A stretch of DNA of 64,000 bases from Azospirillum brasilense (GTDB lineage Bacteria > Pseudomonadota > Alphaproteobacteria > Azospirillales > Azospirillaceae): the NCBI RefSeq assembly GCF_008365405.1, contig NZ_QOKV01000027.1:1-64000 (forward strand). The letters run 5' to 3'. Below the pieces are notes generated by a model. The model ran no database searches, was not told the origin of the DNA, and saw nothing but the letters and a program-made list of their open reading frames with translations. Within the stretch, counting starts at the first letter, position 1, and each line of letters starts with the position of its first letter. Below are positions 48,801-57,407 of this stretch, piece by piece. The translations under genes and the position numbers were made by a program.

Positions 48801-50360
48801 CTACTCCGCCGCCTTGGCCTCCGCCGGGATCCCCGTCGCCAGGTTCGCCGCGCTCATGCCGGAGATCACCACCGCCTCGACGCCGGGACCGCTTTGGCAA
48901 CCGGCGCCGACCAGCATCAGCCCCGGCAACGGCGTCTTGTTCGGCGGGCACCATTGGCCGCGGGCGGCGCCGTAGATGGCGCCGTTGTCGGCGAGCGCGT
49001 AGCGGGTGAAGGTCGTCGGGCTGGCCGTCTGGCGGTAGAGGATGCGCCCCCGCAGCCCGGGAAGCACGCCCTCCGCCGCGGTGACCAGACGGTCGGCGAA
49101 GGCTTCCTTGCGCCGGCGGTTGGCGGCCTTGTCGGCGGCGAACCACTCCGCGGCCTCCGGTTCGGGCCGCAGGCAGAGCATGGTGACGGCGGCGTGGCCC
49201 TCCGGGGCCAGGGACGGATCCACCGCGCTCGGGTTGCCGATTCCGAAATGCAGGCCGTCCGCCCCGACGAACACGCGGGCCGGCAGGTCCGGAACGCCCT
49301 CCACGGCGAGGCTGACCAGCACCGCCGTGGGGCCGCGCTTCAGACCCTTCACACGCTGGGCGTAGCGCCTGGGCAGCAGCGCCGGGTCCACCAGCCGCGT
49401 CAACGTGCCGACCACGTCGGAATTGGCCAGCACCAGCGGCGCCCGGTGCACCGTTCCGTCGGCGGTGGCGATGCCGGCGGCGCGACCGCCCTCGGTCAGG
49501 ATGCGTTCGGCGCGGGTGCGCAGAAGGACAGCGCCGCCCCGCTCCCGCACCACCGCGCACAGCAGCTCCGCCAGCCGCTGAGAGCCGCCGGCCGGGTACC
49601 AGCCGCCTTCCAGATAATAGCCGAACAGCGGGGCCATCTCGCGCACGGGGAGCAGCTCGGGGCGGTCGGTGACGTACTCGCTGATGGTGGTCAGCAGGGC
49701 CTTCAGCCGCGGGTCGCGCAGATGGGTGTCCAGCATCTCCGTGTAGGGGCGGTGCATCCAACGCCAGGCGTCGGGCCGGCGGGCGGTCCAGGACCGCATC
49801 TCCTCCAGCGTGGCGGGCGGCATCGGCACGCCGCCGGTGTCGTCCACATCGGCGTAGAGATCGGTGTAGACGCGCTCCATCTCCGCGAAGAAGGCGGCGA
49901 TCCCCGGAGCCTCAGGCGGGAACAGCGCCTGGAGGCGCCTCACCAGATCCGCCGGCTGGTCCGGCACATCCAGGCGCAGGCCGTCCTGCACATAGCGGTG
50001 GCGGACCCGGCGCCAATCCATGCGCTGCGCGACGCCTAGGCCGTCCAGCAGCCGCCGCAGCGGGCCGCGCGGGCCCAGTCCGCTGAAATCCTGCACCCCG
50101 GCGTCGAAGACGTAACGCCCCACCGAACCGTCCCGGCCGCGGACCTTGCGCAGCCAGGACGAGCAGTAGCCCCCCGGCCGGTCGTGCGCCTCAACCACCA
50201 GCACCTTCAGCCCGCGCGCCGCCAGGGTCGCCGCCGCCGACAGCCCGCCGATCCCGGCGCCGACCACCACCGCATGATGCTCGTGCTCCCCGGCCGGCCA
50301 ACCGCCGAACGTCGGCATCGGCCACGCCGAGGACTGGCCGGACGAGGGACGATGCGTCAT
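48801..50360 (-). CDS. FAD-dependent carotenoid-desaturase-like oxidoreductase
   Basis: A 519-residue flavoprotein. The dinucleotide-binding motif GAGIGGL at 34-40, with Glu57 for the adenine ribose, and the C-terminal LMLVGAGCQSGPGVEAVVIS FAD segment identify the phytoene desaturase/CrtISO superfamily. Polyene-chain context suggests it modifies the conjugated chain or the ring. Some aryl polyene and flexirubin clusters carry comparable oxidoreductases. The start is uncertain: 50360 (chosen) or 50399; neither has a strong RBS. It forms a convergent unit with the main operon and follows the glycosyltransferase gene on its strand. Confidence 0.8.
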   Translation of the reverse strand: MTHRPSSGQSSAWPMPTFGGWPAGEHEHHAVVVGAGIGGLSAAATLAARGLKVLVVEAHDRPGGYCSSWLRKVRGRDGSVGRYVFDAGVQDFSGLGPRGPLRRLLDGLGVAQRMDWRRVRHRYVQDGLRLDVPDQPADLVRRLQALFPPEAPGIAAFFAEMERVYTDLYADVDDTGGVPMPPATLEEMRSWTARRPDAWRWMHRPYTEMLDTHLRDPRLKALLTTISEYVTDRPELLPVREMAPLFGYYLEGGWYPAGGSQRLAELLCAVVRERGGAVLLRTRAERILTEGGRAAGIATADGTVHRAPLVLANSDVVGTLTRLVDPALLPRRYAQRVKGLKRGPTAVLVSLAVEGVPDLPARVFVGADGLHFGIGNPSAVDPSLAPEGHAAVTMLCLRPEPEAAEWFAADKAANRRRKEAFADRLVTAAEGVLPGLRGRILYRQTASPTTFTRYALADNGAIYGAARGQWCPPNKTPLPGLMLVGAGCQSGPGVEAVVISGMSAANLATGIPAEAKAAE

Positions 50361-50457
50361 GGAAGGAAAGCCGGGCAATGCAGGACGAGAGCCCAACATT
50401 CTAAACGCCTCGCCCCACGCGATGCCATCTCAGGCTGTAAAATTCCGTAGAGTGGTC

Positions 50458-52131
50458 TCACCGCTGTCCGGCCTTCGGGTCGGCCCAGAAGTCGAAGAAG
50501 TTGTACCATTGCAGTGGGTCGCGCAAGCAATGGTATTCCAGCCTTGCGGCATAGCGTGCGGCAAGCGCGGCGAGCGCGTCGTCCTTCCCGCGCCGCGGCA
50601 ATTCGATGCGCTCGGCGAAGGGCTCGAAGGTGACGCGGTGGCCCTGCCCCTCGCGCAGGCAGAACAGGAGATAGACCGGGCAGCCCATCAACGCCGCCAA
50701 CACGTAAGGCCCCTGCGAGAAGGCGGCGTCCCGGCCGAGGAACGGAACCCGGCTGACCCGGCCGTTGAACTCCACCGGTGTGCGGTCCCCGGCGATGGCG
50801 ATCCACTCGCCACGCTCCACCCTCTCCTTGAGATCGATGGCGGTCTGCGGGCCGATGTCGGTGACCTGTATGGTGTGGTCCGCGGCGTCGGGACGGACGG
50901 AGCGGATCATCCGGTTGTAGCGGACGGCGTGCCGCGTGTGCAGCAGCACGTTGATGTCCTTCTCGAACCGGGTCCCCAGGCGGGCCCGCGACAACTCGGC
51001 GTTGCCCAGGTGCGAAACGATCAGCAGCGCGCCCCGCCCCTCCGCGGCGAGGCGGCTCAGCGGCTCCGCGCCGTCGACGGCGATGGGACCGGTGCGCTCT
51101 GGAGCGGCCCAGGCGATGAAGGTGTCGAGCGCCTTGACGGCGAAGCTCATATGGTGACGCAACCCGTCCCACCAGGAAGGGGCGGGCAGGCCTTTCGCCG
51201 CGTTGGCTTGCGCCAGGAAATCCAGCGAATGCCGCCGCCCCGCGGCGTTGGTCGCATAGAAATAGCTGACCACCGGCCACAGGAGCGCGATGCAGCCCGG
51301 CCGGCCGAGCAGCCGGTAGACCAGCGTCACCAGCCTCATGCCCCACCAGGCGCCCCGCTCCCCCACGGTCGACCAGTGCGCGTCGGCTCCCATTCTTGGC
51401 GGACGGTTGCGCAGCACTGAAGGCAGGCGCAGCAGCATGGTCAGCACGAGGCACGTGTGCATGCGCGTCAGCAGCAGGTTGTCCCGCAGGAGGTTGAAGT
51501 TGGAGGTGTTTCCCTCGGGATAGACGACCCGCACGGGGATGTGTATCAGCGGAACGCCACGCCAGAACAGGCGAACGACGATTTCCGGGTCGAAGTCCAT
51601 GCGGGTGCCGAGCCGTTCGCTGTCCAGCACCGCCATGGTGGGGGCCAGAGGGTAGACGCGGAAGCCGCACATGCTGTCCTTCACCCGCAGCGACAGCGTC
51701 TCCACCCAAATCCACACATGGGTGGCCCAGCGCGCGATCAGCCGCGAGCGGGGGACGGAGTGGTCATAGACCGGCCGGCCGCTGACCAGCGCATCGGGAT
51801 GCGCCGCCGCGGTGGACAGGAGGTCGGCAACGGCAGCAAGGTCGTGCTGCCCGTCGGCGTCCACCTGCACCGCGTGGGTGAAACCGCGCTCATGAGCGCG
51901 CCGGAGTCCGGCCATGACGGCGCCGCCCTTGCCCCGGTTCACCTCCAGCCGCAGCACCTCGACCCCATCGGCAGGGGCGTGCCGTGCCGCGATGGCGGTG
52001 CGGGCCGGTTCACCGCTGCCGTCATCGATCAGGATGACCTCCAGCCCATGCCCCCGCAGCGCCGCGACGATGCCGCCGAGCGCCGTGTGGTGGTTGTGGC
52101 TGGGGATGATGGCGCAGGCCCGGATGCTCAT
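50458..52131 (-). CDS. Fused family-2 glycosyltransferase and LpxL-like acyltransferase
   Basis: A 557-residue two-domain enzyme. Residues 1 to about 240 are a GT-A transferase: AIIPSHNHH, VILIDDGSGEPA and the DxD motif D91-A-D93 in QVDADGQHD. Residues about 270-557 are a LpxL/HtrB-type acyltransferase with a membrane segment and the HX4E motif in SHLGNAEL. In polyene clusters such fusions (ApeJ-like) are thought to link the pigment to a sugar and acyl chain, forming the lipid anchor. GGAGA lies 6 bases before the start. It is probably co-transcribed with the flavoprotein. Confidence 0.88.
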   Translation of the reverse strand: MSIRACAIIPSHNHHTALGGIVAALRGHGLEVILIDDGSGEPARTAIAARHAPADGVEVLRLEVNRGKGGAVMAGLRRAHERGFTHAVQVDADGQHDLAAVADLLSTAAAHPDALVSGRPVYDHSVPRSRLIARWATHVWIWVETLSLRVKDSMCGFRVYPLAPTMAVLDSERLGTRMDFDPEIVVRLFWRGVPLIHIPVRVVYPEGNTSNFNLLRDNLLLTRMHTCLVLTMLLRLPSVLRNRPPRMGADAHWSTVGERGAWWGMRLVTLVYRLLGRPGCIALLWPVVSYFYATNAAGRRHSLDFLAQANAAKGLPAPSWWDGLRHHMSFAVKALDTFIAWAAPERTGPIAVDGAEPLSRLAAEGRGALLIVSHLGNAELSRARLGTRFEKDINVLLHTRHAVRYNRMIRSVRPDAADHTIQVTDIGPQTAIDLKERVERGEWIAIAGDRTPVEFNGRVSRVPFLGRDAAFSQGPYVLAALMGCPVYLLFCLREGQGHRVTFEPFAERIELPRRGKDDALAALAARYAARLEYHCLRDPLQWYNFFDFWADPKAGQR

Positions 52132-52207
52132 GCCGTCTCCATGAGACTTGCCGGTCGGAGAAGCGACCTCCTACCCCTGTTGCTGGCGCAACGTCAAGCG
52201 ACCGAAC

Positions 52208-52597
52208 TCAGCGGCGATCTGCGATCTGGTCCAGCTTGGCCGCAATGTCGCGTTCGAGGTTGCCGACCCAGCGGTTGTAGGCCCGCTCCACCCCGTCGTT
52301 GCTGCGCTCCATGTTCTTTGCGCTGACGTATTGGATGCGGTAGCTCCGGTTCGAGAACAGCACATCGGCCTCGGCCACCCACGGCCATTTGGTGTAGGTG
52401 GCACGGACCTGTCCATCCGCAAGGTGCTGGAAACGCCAGCCGCGCCGGGCGCCGGCCTCGACGATGGCGAGTTCGATGGCGTTGAGCGGCAGGGCTTGTG
52501 CCCCAGGGGGCACAGCGTGCTCCTGGGTCGTCGTGATCGGCCGGGTCTGGCAGGCGGCGAGAAAGAGAATGGCGGCGGCGGCCAGAATGTTGCGCAC
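52208..52597 (-). CDS. Small lipoprotein, homologue of the one at the operon head
   Basis: A 129-residue lipoprotein: GTG start with AGGA 8 bases upstream, signal MRNILAAAAILFLAAC with lipobox. Motifs AIELAIVEAGARRGWRFQHL, NRSYRIQYVSAKNM and AYNRWVGNLERDIAAKL match the lipoprotein at 36502-36909 in order and spacing. It is separated by about 80 bp from the glycosyltransferase gene and lies divergent from a second lipoprotein at 52782. Function unknown; an envelope role tied to the pigment lipid is inferred from the paralogue positions. Confidence 0.75.
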   Translation of the reverse strand: MRNILAAAAILFLAACQTRPITTTQEHAVPPGAQALPLNAIELAIVEAGARRGWRFQHLADGQVRATYTKWPWVAEADVLFSNRSYRIQYVSAKNMERSNDGVERAYNRWVGNLERDIAAKLDQIADRR

Positions 52598-52653
52598 AGG
52601 CCTGTCCTTTGTCGATGTGACGCGAGGACGGCATACTTCCTGTTTGAATGGTT

Positions 52654-52673
52654 GCAGTCAATGGCCTGACTGC
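52654..52673. promoter_or_regulatory. Palindrome between divergent lipoprotein genes
   Basis: GCAGTCA and TGACTGC arms, each 7 bp, are separated by 6 bp in the shared promoter region of the two lipoprotein genes. Confidence 0.4.
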
Positions 52674-52781
52674 CATTTTCAGTTCCCCTTCCCCGCATCC
52701 ATGGATATGCTCGCCACGGTGGTTTTTCCGTTCATGAATGCGCATGAGGAGACCGCCTCAACAACCGAAGGGGAAATTGGA

Positions 52782-53369
52782 ATGCGAATGGCCGCGCTGT
52801 GTGCGCTGATGGCGGCAAGTCTGCTGGGCGCATGCTCGACGCATCAGGTCCCGATGACCTACAGTCCTGCCGCCGTGCAGAGACCACCGTTGGCGAAGCC
52901 GAACGTCGAGGTGCTCACCGTCACGGACGCGCGCAAATACACCGGCAAGCATCTGGGTGCGATCCGCGGCGGTTATGGCAACGCCTTGAAGACCATCGAA
53001 GCGTCAGGCCCGGTCAAGGACGTGGTGCACAAGGCTTTCGAGGACGCTCTCAACGCGCGCGGTCTTCTCGCCTCGACCAATGGCGGAAGCTACGGCCTGG
53101 ACATCACGGTCGAGAAGCTCGATTGCAGTCAGTTGGTCCGCAAGGAGGCGCACGCGCGGTTCCGTGTCGCGGTTTTGGATAAGAGCACGGGCCAGCCGGT
53201 CTACAGCAAGGTCGTGCAAGACGACCGCGAGGGCGCGGGAAACCCATTCATAACCGGTGTCTTCGGTTCGGTTGAGGAACTGAGCAAACTGACCAACGAC
53301 AGCATGCAGGCGGCCATCGACCAAGCCCTTGACAACCCCGCCTTCCTCACCGTTGTCAGGGCACACTGA
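52782..53369 (+). CDS. YajG-like lipoprotein
   Basis: A 195-residue lipoprotein. Lipobox LLGAC follows MRMAALCALMAAS. The mature domain contains LTVTDARKYTGKHLGAIRGG, VHKAFEDALNARGLL, YGLDITVEKLDCSQLVRKEA and KVVQDDREG, resembling YajG-family outer-membrane lipoproteins of unknown function. The start at 52782 has AAGGGGA nearby. An open frame runs far upstream but overlaps the divergent lipoprotein and is not coding. It may be unrelated to pigment synthesis. Confidence 0.75.
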   Translation: MRMAALCALMAASLLGACSTHQVPMTYSPAAVQRPPLAKPNVEVLTVTDARKYTGKHLGAIRGGYGNALKTIEASGPVKDVVHKAFEDALNARGLLASTNGGSYGLDITVEKLDCSQLVRKEAHARFRVAVLDKSTGQPVYSKVVQDDREGAGNPFITGVFGSVEELSKLTNDSMQAAIDQALDNPAFLTVVRAH

Positions 53370-53645
53370 ACGGCATTGGAAGCCGGCGGCCGCCGTGAAT
53401 GGCGCAGCCTCGGGCAACCGGTGGCGTCTCAACAATCCAGGGCTTTTCCGCCCTCATAACAGACAGTCCCCTGGAATCGTTCGGTTCCAGGGGGTCTGAT
53501 CCGGTCCCCGCTTCCCCGTCGCCGGGTTCACCTGTCATCCTGGGCGAACCGAGATTACCCGACTGTTCGGGAAACAGGGACCCGCCCTGCCATTATTACG
53601 CGCACACGACGAGTGTGCGACCGAGCCGGCCAGTCCCACTCGGCC
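53370..53645. other. Intergenic stretch with a hairpin
   Basis: No gene recognised. A perfect 9-bp hairpin at 53468-53493 without a T-tract lies between the convergent lipoprotein and dehydrogenase genes. Confidence 0.5.
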
Positions 53646-54731
53646 TTATGTTGGTGAGCCCGCCGGGACCGGAACGGGAATGCCATAGGCCTGGGCAAGT
53701 TGGTTGAAGGTGTCGATGGTCGTCTGGTCGATGGGAATGCCAAGCGTCCTGCGGCGCCCCGCCTCGGCCCATTCGCGGTCGCCGGGCGCCATGACCGTTC
53801 GGCCCGGCACGGCCTGGGATCCGCGCAGAGCGGCCAGATAGCGCGCCATGTTGTCCTCGAAGTTTTCCCGCGGCAGGAAGGCGTCCGGACGGATCGCCAT
53901 CACGAAGGCGCCCATGCCGCGCGGCGTGCTCATGTCCGGCCCCGGCATCGGCAGGATCTCGAAGCTCAGCTTCATGCCGGTCAGGATGGCGCTCAGGATT
54001 TCCACGAAGCCCGCGAGCCCGGCCCCTTTGAAGCCGAACTCTCCGCCCAGCGGCGCCAGCATCTCGGCCCGCTCGGGATCGGTGGTGTTGCGCCCCTCGG
54101 GGTCCGACGCGGTGGCTTCGGGAAGCGCAAGCCCGAGGCTGCGGTAGAGTTGGACGCGGTTGTAGGGGATGGCGCTGGTGGCCATATCGAACAGCCACGG
54201 ATCGCCGTCCTTCACCGGAACGGCGATGGCGATCGGGTTGGTGCCGTGGAAGCGCTCGGCACCGTCGTGCAGCCTCATGAAGCTGTCGGAGTTGCAGAAA
54301 GCCATGCCGATGCAGCCCGCCTCCGCCGCGGCGAGCGCGAAGGCGCCGGCCGGACCGAAATGGGAGTTGTTGCGGATGGCGACCGCGCCGATGCCGAACC
54401 GGCCGGCCAGTTCGACCGCCTTTTCCTGCGCGCGGTAGGCGCCGAGCGCGCCGTGGGCATGGTCGGCGTCCAGCGTGGCGACGGCCCCGAATTCCGACAG
54501 GATGCGCGGAGCGGGACGCGGGTTCACCCGTCCCTGGGTCATGGTGGCCACATAATGCCCGAGCAGCCGCACGCCGTGGCTGTCGACCCCAAGCCGGGAG
54601 CCGTGCATCATCGCGCGCGTGGCCGCATCCGCCGTCGCCTCGTCCGCTCCCGTGGCCAGGAACACAGCGCGGCAGAAGGAGTCCAGGGAATCCGCGTGGT
54701 AGCGCGCGGACGGCTGAGCCTGTCCGGTCAC
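53646..54731 (-). CDS. Malate/L-lactate dehydrogenase-family (Ldh) oxidoreductase
   Basis: A 361-residue NAD(P)-dependent 2-hydroxyacid dehydrogenase of the Ldh2/YlbC-YbiC type, a fold distinct from classic malate dehydrogenase. Motifs are SRLGVDSHGVRLLGHYV, VAIRNNSHFGPAGAFAL with the catalytic His, FHGTNPIAIAVP and FGFKGAGLAGFVEILSAIL. The GTG start at 54731 overlaps the stop of the upstream SDR (GTGA), so the two are translationally coupled. With a TRAP transporter next door, the substrate is likely a sugar-derived 2-hydroxy acid. The exact compound cannot be read from sequence. Confidence 0.88.
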   Translation of the reverse strand: MTGQAQPSARYHADSLDSFCRAVFLATGADEATADAATRAMMHGSRLGVDSHGVRLLGHYVATMTQGRVNPRPAPRILSEFGAVATLDADHAHGALGAYRAQEKAVELAGRFGIGAVAIRNNSHFGPAGAFALAAAEAGCIGMAFCNSDSFMRLHDGAERFHGTNPIAIAVPVKDGDPWLFDMATSAIPYNRVQLYRSLGLALPEATASDPEGRNTTDPERAEMLAPLGGEFGFKGAGLAGFVEILSAILTGMKLSFEILPMPGPDMSTPRGMGAFVMAIRPDAFLPRENFEDNMARYLAALRGSQAVPGRTVMAPGDREWAEAGRRRTLGIPIDQTTIDTFNQLAQAYGIPVPVPAGSPT

Positions 54732-55471
54732 AGCGTCTGCCCTCCGTCGGCGACGAGCAGGCCGCCGGTCATGAAGCCGGACTCGTCGCTGGCCAGATAC
54801 ACGGCGGCGGCGGCCATCTCCTCGACGGTGCCCAGGCGGCCCATCGGCTGGCGCGCGACGAACTGCGCCCGCATCCCCTCGGGATCGGCGCTCGACTGGA
54901 TGCGCTCCTCCAGTGACGGCGAGTGGGTGGTGCCGGGGCACAGCGCGTTGCAGCGGACGCCGGCGCCGATGAAGTCGCGGGCCACGGCCTTGGTCAGGCC
55001 GATCACCGCCGCCTTGCTGGTCCCGTAGGCGGTGCGGTTGGCGACGCCGGTCAGGCTCGACGCCACCGAGGCGACGTTCACGATGGAACCCCGGCGCCGC
55101 TCGATCATGCCCGGAAGGGCCGCGCGGATGGTGTGGAACATCGAGGTGACGTTCTGGTCCAGGCTGCGCGCCCAATCCTCGTCGCCGCAATCCAGGATGG
55201 TGCCGTTGTGGACCCACCCGGCGTTGTTGACGAGGATGTCGAGCGGCCCGGCCTCGGCGACGACGCGCCGGACCGCCGCCGGATCGGTCACGTCGAGCGC
55301 GACCGGGGTTATCTTGGAGTCGATGCGGGGCAGATCCTCCATCTTCGACAGCGTGCGGCTGGCCGCGACGACGCTGGCCCCCTCCCGGGCGAAGGCGAGC
55401 GCGATGGCCCGTCCCATGCCCTGCCCCGCTCCGGTCACCAGGGCGCGTTTTCCATCTAGTCTGCCGGTCAT
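54728..55471 (-). CDS. Short-chain dehydrogenase/reductase in the TRAP cluster
   Basis: A 247-residue SDR. TGAGQGMG at 14-21, NNAG, and Y-x-x-x-K in TAYGTSKAA with the preceding Ser are intact. The beginning (MTGRLDGKRALVTGAGQGMG) and the C-terminal LLVADGGQTL resemble 3-hydroxybutyrate / 2-keto-3-deoxy-sugar-acid dehydrogenases found in L-fucose-type pathways. It is coupled to the Ldh-family dehydrogenase gene. About 120 bp separate it from the TRAP permease gene upstream on the same strand. Confidence 0.88.
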   Translation of the reverse strand: MTGRLDGKRALVTGAGQGMGRAIALAFAREGASVVAASRTLSKMEDLPRIDSKITPVALDVTDPAAVRRVVAEAGPLDILVNNAGWVHNGTILDCGDEDWARSLDQNVTSMFHTIRAALPGMIERRRGSIVNVASVASSLTGVANRTAYGTSKAAVIGLTKAVARDFIGAGVRCNALCPGTTHSPSLEERIQSSADPEGMRAQFVARQPMGRLGTVEEMAAAAVYLASDESGFMTGGLLVADGGQTL

Positions 55472-55592
55472 CGTGTTTGGAACTCCACCAGTCGGTGCCG
55501 CATAGGGCGCCGGATTGGACGCTAGGATTCTCTGTATCCGCCGGACGGGGCCGGAGGGCGGCGTTTCCGCCGCCGCACCCGGCGCGCCGCCA

Positions 55593-56873
55593 TCATCCGA
55601 AGAGCAGGTTCGGGATCAGCAGAATGAACTCGGGCACGAAGATCAGAAGCAGGGTCGTCAGCCCGATGGCGATCATCAGGGGCAGGGACTCCCGGACATA
55701 GGCTCCCACCGACACCCTCAGGATCGAGCACACGGTGAACATCGCCGCTCCGACCGGAGGCGTGAAGTTGCCGATCGTCGCCGCGACGATGAAGACCACC
55801 CCGAAGTGCACCGGATCGCCGCCCATCGCCCGCACGGCGGGCAGGAAGATCGGCGTCATCATGATGATGATGACCGTCGCATCGATGAACAGCCCAGCCG
55901 CCACAACCAGGAGGACGATCAGCACCATCACCAGTTGGACGTTGTCGGTGAGGCTGGTCAGGGACGAGGCGATGACTTCGGGGATGCGCTCGAAGACGAT
56001 GCCGTAGCTGAAGATCGCCGACAGGCTGATCAGGAACATCGCGGAGCCGACGTCGGCAAGGCTGATCTCCAGCGCCTCGATGAAGCTTTTCGTCTTGAGC
56101 CGGCGGTAGACCACGAAGCCGATGAACAGCGCGTAGAGCACCGCGAAGGCGCCGATCTCCGAGGGCGTGAAGATGCCCATGCGCAACCCGACGAGCAGGA
56201 TGACCGGGAACAGCAGCGCCCAGACGCCGCCCTTCAGGGCGCTGCCGACCTCGGCCAACGACGCCCGCTTCGCCCGCTCCGGCGGGTATCCGCGCTTGTT
56301 GGAGGTGTACCAGACGGCGATGCTCATGGCGATGCCGAGCAGAAGCGCCGGGGCGAAGCCCGCCGCGAACATCCGCCCGATCGACACCTGGCCGATGGTC
56401 CCATAGAGGATCATGCCGATGCCCGGCGGAATCAGCGGGGTGAGGAGCGAGGTGAAGGAGATCACGCCGGCGGTGAAGCCGCGGGACATGCCCCGCTTCG
56501 TCATCTCCTCGCCGAGGATGCGCGACTGCATCGCCGCGTCCGCGATGGCCGACCCCGACACGCCGCCCATCAGCGCCGACAGGACGATGGAAATCTGGGC
56601 CAGCCCGCCCTTGAAGTGTCCGGTGGCCACAGACGCCAGATTCAGCAGGCTTTCGGTGATGCCGGACCGGTTCATGTAGTTGCCCGCCATGATGAACAGG
56701 GGAACGGCGAGCAGGGCGAAATTCTGGGTCTGGGACACCGTCACCTGAAGCGGGATGGTGAAGGGCAACTCCGGGTGCTGGAGGAAGAACAGCACCCCCG
56801 AGATGCCGATCGCGAAGGCGACCGGCATGCCGATGAGAAGGAAGACCGCGAAGGCCAGAACGACAAGCAGCAT
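55593..56873 (-). CDS. TRAP transporter large permease subunit (DctM-type)
   Basis: A 426-residue membrane protein with about 12 helices. Family motifs are NFALLAVPLFIMAGNYMNRSG, SALMGGVSGSAIADAA, LTPLIPPGIGMILYG and the second-half IGNFTPPVGAAMF. It forms the Na+-driven channel for a substrate delivered by the DctP protein. The start at 56873 lies two bases after the DctQ stop; the longer frame to 56909 is inside DctQ. Confidence 0.95.
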   Translation of the reverse strand: MLLVVLAFAVFLLIGMPVAFAIGISGVLFFLQHPELPFTIPLQVTVSQTQNFALLAVPLFIMAGNYMNRSGITESLLNLASVATGHFKGGLAQISIVLSALMGGVSGSAIADAAMQSRILGEEMTKRGMSRGFTAGVISFTSLLTPLIPPGIGMILYGTIGQVSIGRMFAAGFAPALLLGIAMSIAVWYTSNKRGYPPERAKRASLAEVGSALKGGVWALLFPVILLVGLRMGIFTPSEIGAFAVLYALFIGFVVYRRLKTKSFIEALEISLADVGSAMFLISLSAIFSYGIVFERIPEVIASSLTSLTDNVQLVMVLIVLLVVAAGLFIDATVIIIMMTPIFLPAVRAMGGDPVHFGVVFIVAATIGNFTPPVGAAMFTVCSILRVSVGAYVRESLPLMIAIGLTTLLLIFVPEFILLIPNLLFG

Positions 56874-56875
56874 GG

Positions 56876-57379
56876 TCAGGCGGTCTCCCCGCTGGCGGCG
56901 GCGGTGCACGGGACGCCGTCGGACCGCATCAGGGCCCGAATCTTGAGAAGCGTGGTGATGAGCATGAGGGCCGCCCCGACGGCGATGCTGGCGGTGACCC
57001 AGGAATAGCTGACGCCGGGAATGCCGTTGAAGGTCCGGGACCGGCTGGTCCAGGCGAGCAGGGTCCCACCGTAGATGGCGTAGCAGAGGAACAGCGCGAT
57101 CGCCGCGTAGTTCACGAACAGCAGGGTCCGCTGGTACCGCTCGGACAGCTTCGCGGTCACCAGGTCGAGGGACATGAGCATGTCCTTGCGCCAGGCGATG
57201 TCAGCGCACAGGAACACCGCCCAGGCGAAGAAACAGGTCGCCAGATCGATGGTCCAGTTGAGCGGGTGCTGCATCATCCGCGCCACACCGCCGAGCAGGA
57301 GCAACCCCACCATCAGCATCAGGAACAAGCCGGCGAGGATCGCTTCAAGCTTCACGACATAATCATAGAGAGTTTTCAT
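56876..57379 (-). CDS. TRAP transporter small permease subunit (DctQ-type)
   Basis: A 167-residue membrane protein with four helices (for example AILAGLFLMLMVGLLLLGGV, TCFFAWAVFLCADIAWRKD). Order DctP-DctQ-DctM on the minus strand is standard. The DctM gene begins two bases after its stop. Confidence 0.93.
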   Translation of the reverse strand: MKTLYDYVVKLEAILAGLFLMLMVGLLLLGGVARMMQHPLNWTIDLATCFFAWAVFLCADIAWRKDMLMSLDLVTAKLSERYQRTLLFVNYAAIALFLCYAIYGGTLLAWTSRSRTFNGIPGVSYSWVTASIAVGAALMLITTLLKIRALMRSDGVPCTAAASGETA

Positions 57380-57407
57380 AAGGCAGGCCTCGCCGGCTTC
57401 GGATGAC

